A DNA stretch of 64,000 nucleotides, taken from contig NZ_BQHW01000004.1 in the NCBI RefSeq assembly GCF_021602025.1, forward strand, positions 186,001-250,000, read 5' to 3'. Under the pieces are notes generated by a model. That model ran no database searches. It saw only the letters and a list, made by a program, of their open reading frames with translations, and was not told the origin of the DNA. The DNA comes from Pseudomonas ceruminis. GTDB lineage: Bacteria; Pseudomonadota; Gammaproteobacteria; Pseudomonadales; Pseudomonadaceae. Both the position numbers and the translations under genes were made by a program. This document shows positions 62,640-64,000 of the stretch, one piece after another (position 1 is the first letter of the stretch; the number at the start of each line of letters is the position of its first letter).

Positions 62640-63917
62640 GTGGACGAGTATCAGCAAACCATCCGCGCACTGTCCGACCGCATCGTGGCGGCGCAAACCC
62701 CGATCCGTGTGCTTGATGCGGTGAAGTGGGATGACAACATCCGCCAGGGCTTCCTCAAGGCCAAGGGCAAGGAGCCGCCGGCGGTGGACCGTGCCTATTA
62801 CCAGTCGCGCCCGCTGGCGTTCGATTCCAGCGCGGTCAAGGCCGAATTCCAGAGCATCGAGCGCGACATCACCCGACGGCTGGGCCAGTTCAACCCGGTC
62901 GGGCAGATCATGCGGCGCATGTGCAAGGAGTACCGCATGGTGGTGCGTATGCTCGAAGCACGCGGCACCGAGGACTTCGGGCTGATCTCTCAGGAACTGT
63001 ACGGCGCCGCCTCCGACGCCTTCCACGCCGGTGACCCGACCCTGGCCGACCTGGGCCTGATGCTGTCGGACTACCTGAACAACATCGATGGCCGTGGCGA
63101 CCTCAAGGATGAACCGAAGAACCTGACCGCCAAGGAGGCCGTGGATATTCTCCAGCGCCGCCTGAACAAGGTGTTCGGCGAGGCCGAGGAAACCATCCGC
63201 GTATTCGAGTCCGATGGGATTGTTGCCGATGCGGCGGCGGGTGCCGACTACATCAAGGTCCGTGCCGACGCCATGTTCAACAGCCGCGACGTGCGGGCGC
63301 TGGAGGTGCATGAAGGGCTGGTGCACGTGGGCACCACGCTCAACGGCCTCAACCAGCCGATCTGCACCTTCCTGGCCAAAGGGCCGCCTTCGTCGACGGT
63401 GACCCAGGAAGGCCTGGCGATTCTCATGGAGGTGATTGCCTTCGCTTCCTACCCCAGCCGCCTGCGCAAGCTCACCAACCGGACCTGCGCCATCCACATG
63501 GTCGAGGAGGGCGCCGATTTTCTGCAGATCTTCGAGTTCTTCCGCGCCCAGGGCTTCGAGATGGCGCAGAGCTACAGCAATGCCAGCCGGGTGTTCCGCG
63601 GCTCGGTGCCCGATGGCCTGCCATTCACCAAGGACTTGTCCTACCTCAAGGGCTTCATCATGGTTTACAACTACATTCAGTTGGCTGTGAAGAAAGGCAA
63701 GCTCGAGCAGATTCCGCTGCTGTTCTGCGGCAAGACCACCCTTGAAGACATGCGCACCTTGCGCCAGCTGGTCGAAGAGGGGCTGGTCGAGCCGCCCAAG
63801 TACCTGCCGGAGCAGTTCCGTGACCTCAATGCGCTGTCGGCATGGATGTGCTTCTCCAACTTCCTCAACCACTTGAGCCTGGACCGTATTGAAGCCGACT
63901 ACGCGAACATTCTCTGA
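62640..63917 (+). CDS. DUF1704 putative zinc metallopeptidase (QEGLA motif protein)
   Basis: The 425-residue protein belongs to DUF1704, bacterial proteins described as flavohaemoglobin-expression modulators and related to the eukaryotic tubulin tyrosine carboxypeptidase MATCAP. Seen: HEGLVH (His224, Glu225, His229), matching the HExxxH zinc motif, and QEGLA (256-260) with a Glu that could be the third ligand. Peptidase activity is therefore plausible but unproven. The start is GTG at 62640 with AAGGAG ten bases upstream. The lipoprotein gene upstream and another lipoprotein gene downstream are on the same strand. Confidence 0.85.
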   Translation: MDEYQQTIRALSDRIVAAQTPIRVLDAVKWDDNIRQGFLKAKGKEPPAVDRAYYQSRPLAFDSSAVKAEFQSIERDITRRLGQFNPVGQIMRRMCKEYRMVVRMLEARGTEDFGLISQELYGAASDAFHAGDPTLADLGLMLSDYLNNIDGRGDLKDEPKNLTAKEAVDILQRRLNKVFGEAEETIRVFESDGIVADAAAGADYIKVRADAMFNSRDVRALEVHEGLVHVGTTLNGLNQPICTFLAKGPPSSTVTQEGLAILMEVIAFASYPSRLRKLTNRTCAIHMVEEGADFLQIFEFFRAQGFEMAQSYSNASRVFRGSVPDGLPFTKDLSYLKGFIMVYNYIQLAVKKGKLEQIPLLFCGKTTLEDMRTLRQLVEEGLVEPPKYLPEQFRDLNALSAWMCFSNFLNHLSLDRIEADYANIL

Positions 63918-64000
63918 ATGCTGCCGTTGCCTGGCCCTGAGCTTGGCGTTGTTGGGCCTGGGTGGCTGCAGCAGCCTGTTGTTCTACCCGGAGCCGGGTC
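63918..64000 (+). pseudogene. Partial lipoprotein gene, cut by window edge, frameshift near its start
   Basis: One frame reads RCLALSLALLGLGGCSSLLFYPEPG, a lipoprotein signal with lipobox GLGGC followed by the N-terminus of alpha/beta hydrolase-like lipoproteins. That frame has no start codon. The ATG at 63918, right after the DUF1704 stop, is in another frame (MLPLPG). Removing one C near 63921-63925 would give MLRCLALSLALLGLGGC. So this is either a frameshifted gene or a sequencing indel. The rest is outside the window. Confidence 0.55.

Noticed and set aside
1-64000. CRISPR arrays, insertion sequences, prophage or toxin-antitoxin modules
   Set aside because: No regular spaced repeats, transposase, phage structural genes or paired small toxin genes were found on either strand.

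Overview
The window is 64 kb of a GC-rich gammaproteobacterial chromosome that reads as a member of the Pseudomonas putida group. The grounds are the complete wspABCDEF-wspR operon followed by prfB-lysS-tetR, the ffh / rpsP-rimM-trmD-rplS block, a DUF3509 protein (a family I know from pseudomonads), a ydcSTUV-patD putrescine cluster, and a type II secretion (T2SS) cluster beside phosphatase genes, as in P. putida xcp loci. I saw no tRNA or rRNA genes, no insertion sequence, prophage or CRISPR array. No gap between genes exceeds 300 bases; the longest (27522-27794, 29172-29406, 2103-2325) hold repeats or promoters.

Layout. 1-13.0 kb: a PhoX-type phosphatase (minus strand) divergent from a T2SS operon. 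The operon begins with a SoxB/5'-nucleotidase-like protein and runs gspC-D-E-F-G-H-I-J-L-M-N with overlapping or nearly touching genes. A near-consensus Pho box lies upstream, so secretion machine and cargo candidates are probably induced together by phosphate starvation, as in the P. aeruginosa Hxc system. gspK is reduced to a four-codon remnant and the gspL 5' end looks frameshifted, so this copy may be defective. 13.1-19.3 kb: a two-partner secretion pair (TpsB transporter, TpsA filamentous adhesin without a toxin tail). 19.4-27.5 kb: housekeeping and envelope genes: an L,D-transpeptidase, two Nudix hydrolases, a gamma-carbonic anhydrase homologue, DUF1289, a VUT transporter, purT, an MFS transporter, a CNNM/CBS protein and a CcsA-like protein.

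27.8-42.2 kb: core genes ffh, rpsP-rimM-trmD-rplS, a thioesterase, xerD-dsbC-hom-thrC, a frameshifted receiver gene, a DUF3509 gene, a periplasmic binding protein, a CaiB-type CoA transferase, yaeQ and recJ. 42.3-49.9 kb: an Old Yellow Enzyme, a putrescine uptake and aminobutyraldehyde oxidation operon (minus strand), and yebE. 50.0-58.4 kb: the Wsp surface-sensing pathway, which controls cyclic-di-GMP through the diguanylate cyclase WspR. 58.5-64 kb: prfB with its programmed +1 frameshift, lysS, a TetR regulator, a small lipoprotein, a DUF1704 putative metallopeptidase, and the start of another lipoprotein gene cut by the window edge.

The most interesting material is the phosphate-linked T2SS locus: a Pho box in front of the secreton, two cargo candidates that both look like Tat lipoproteins, one of them with every metal-binding motif of its phosphatase family lost, and a secreton without its GspK tip pseudopilin. 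Three apparent one-base frameshifts near gene starts (gspL, the receiver gene, the edge lipoprotein) should be checked against raw reads before being treated as biology.
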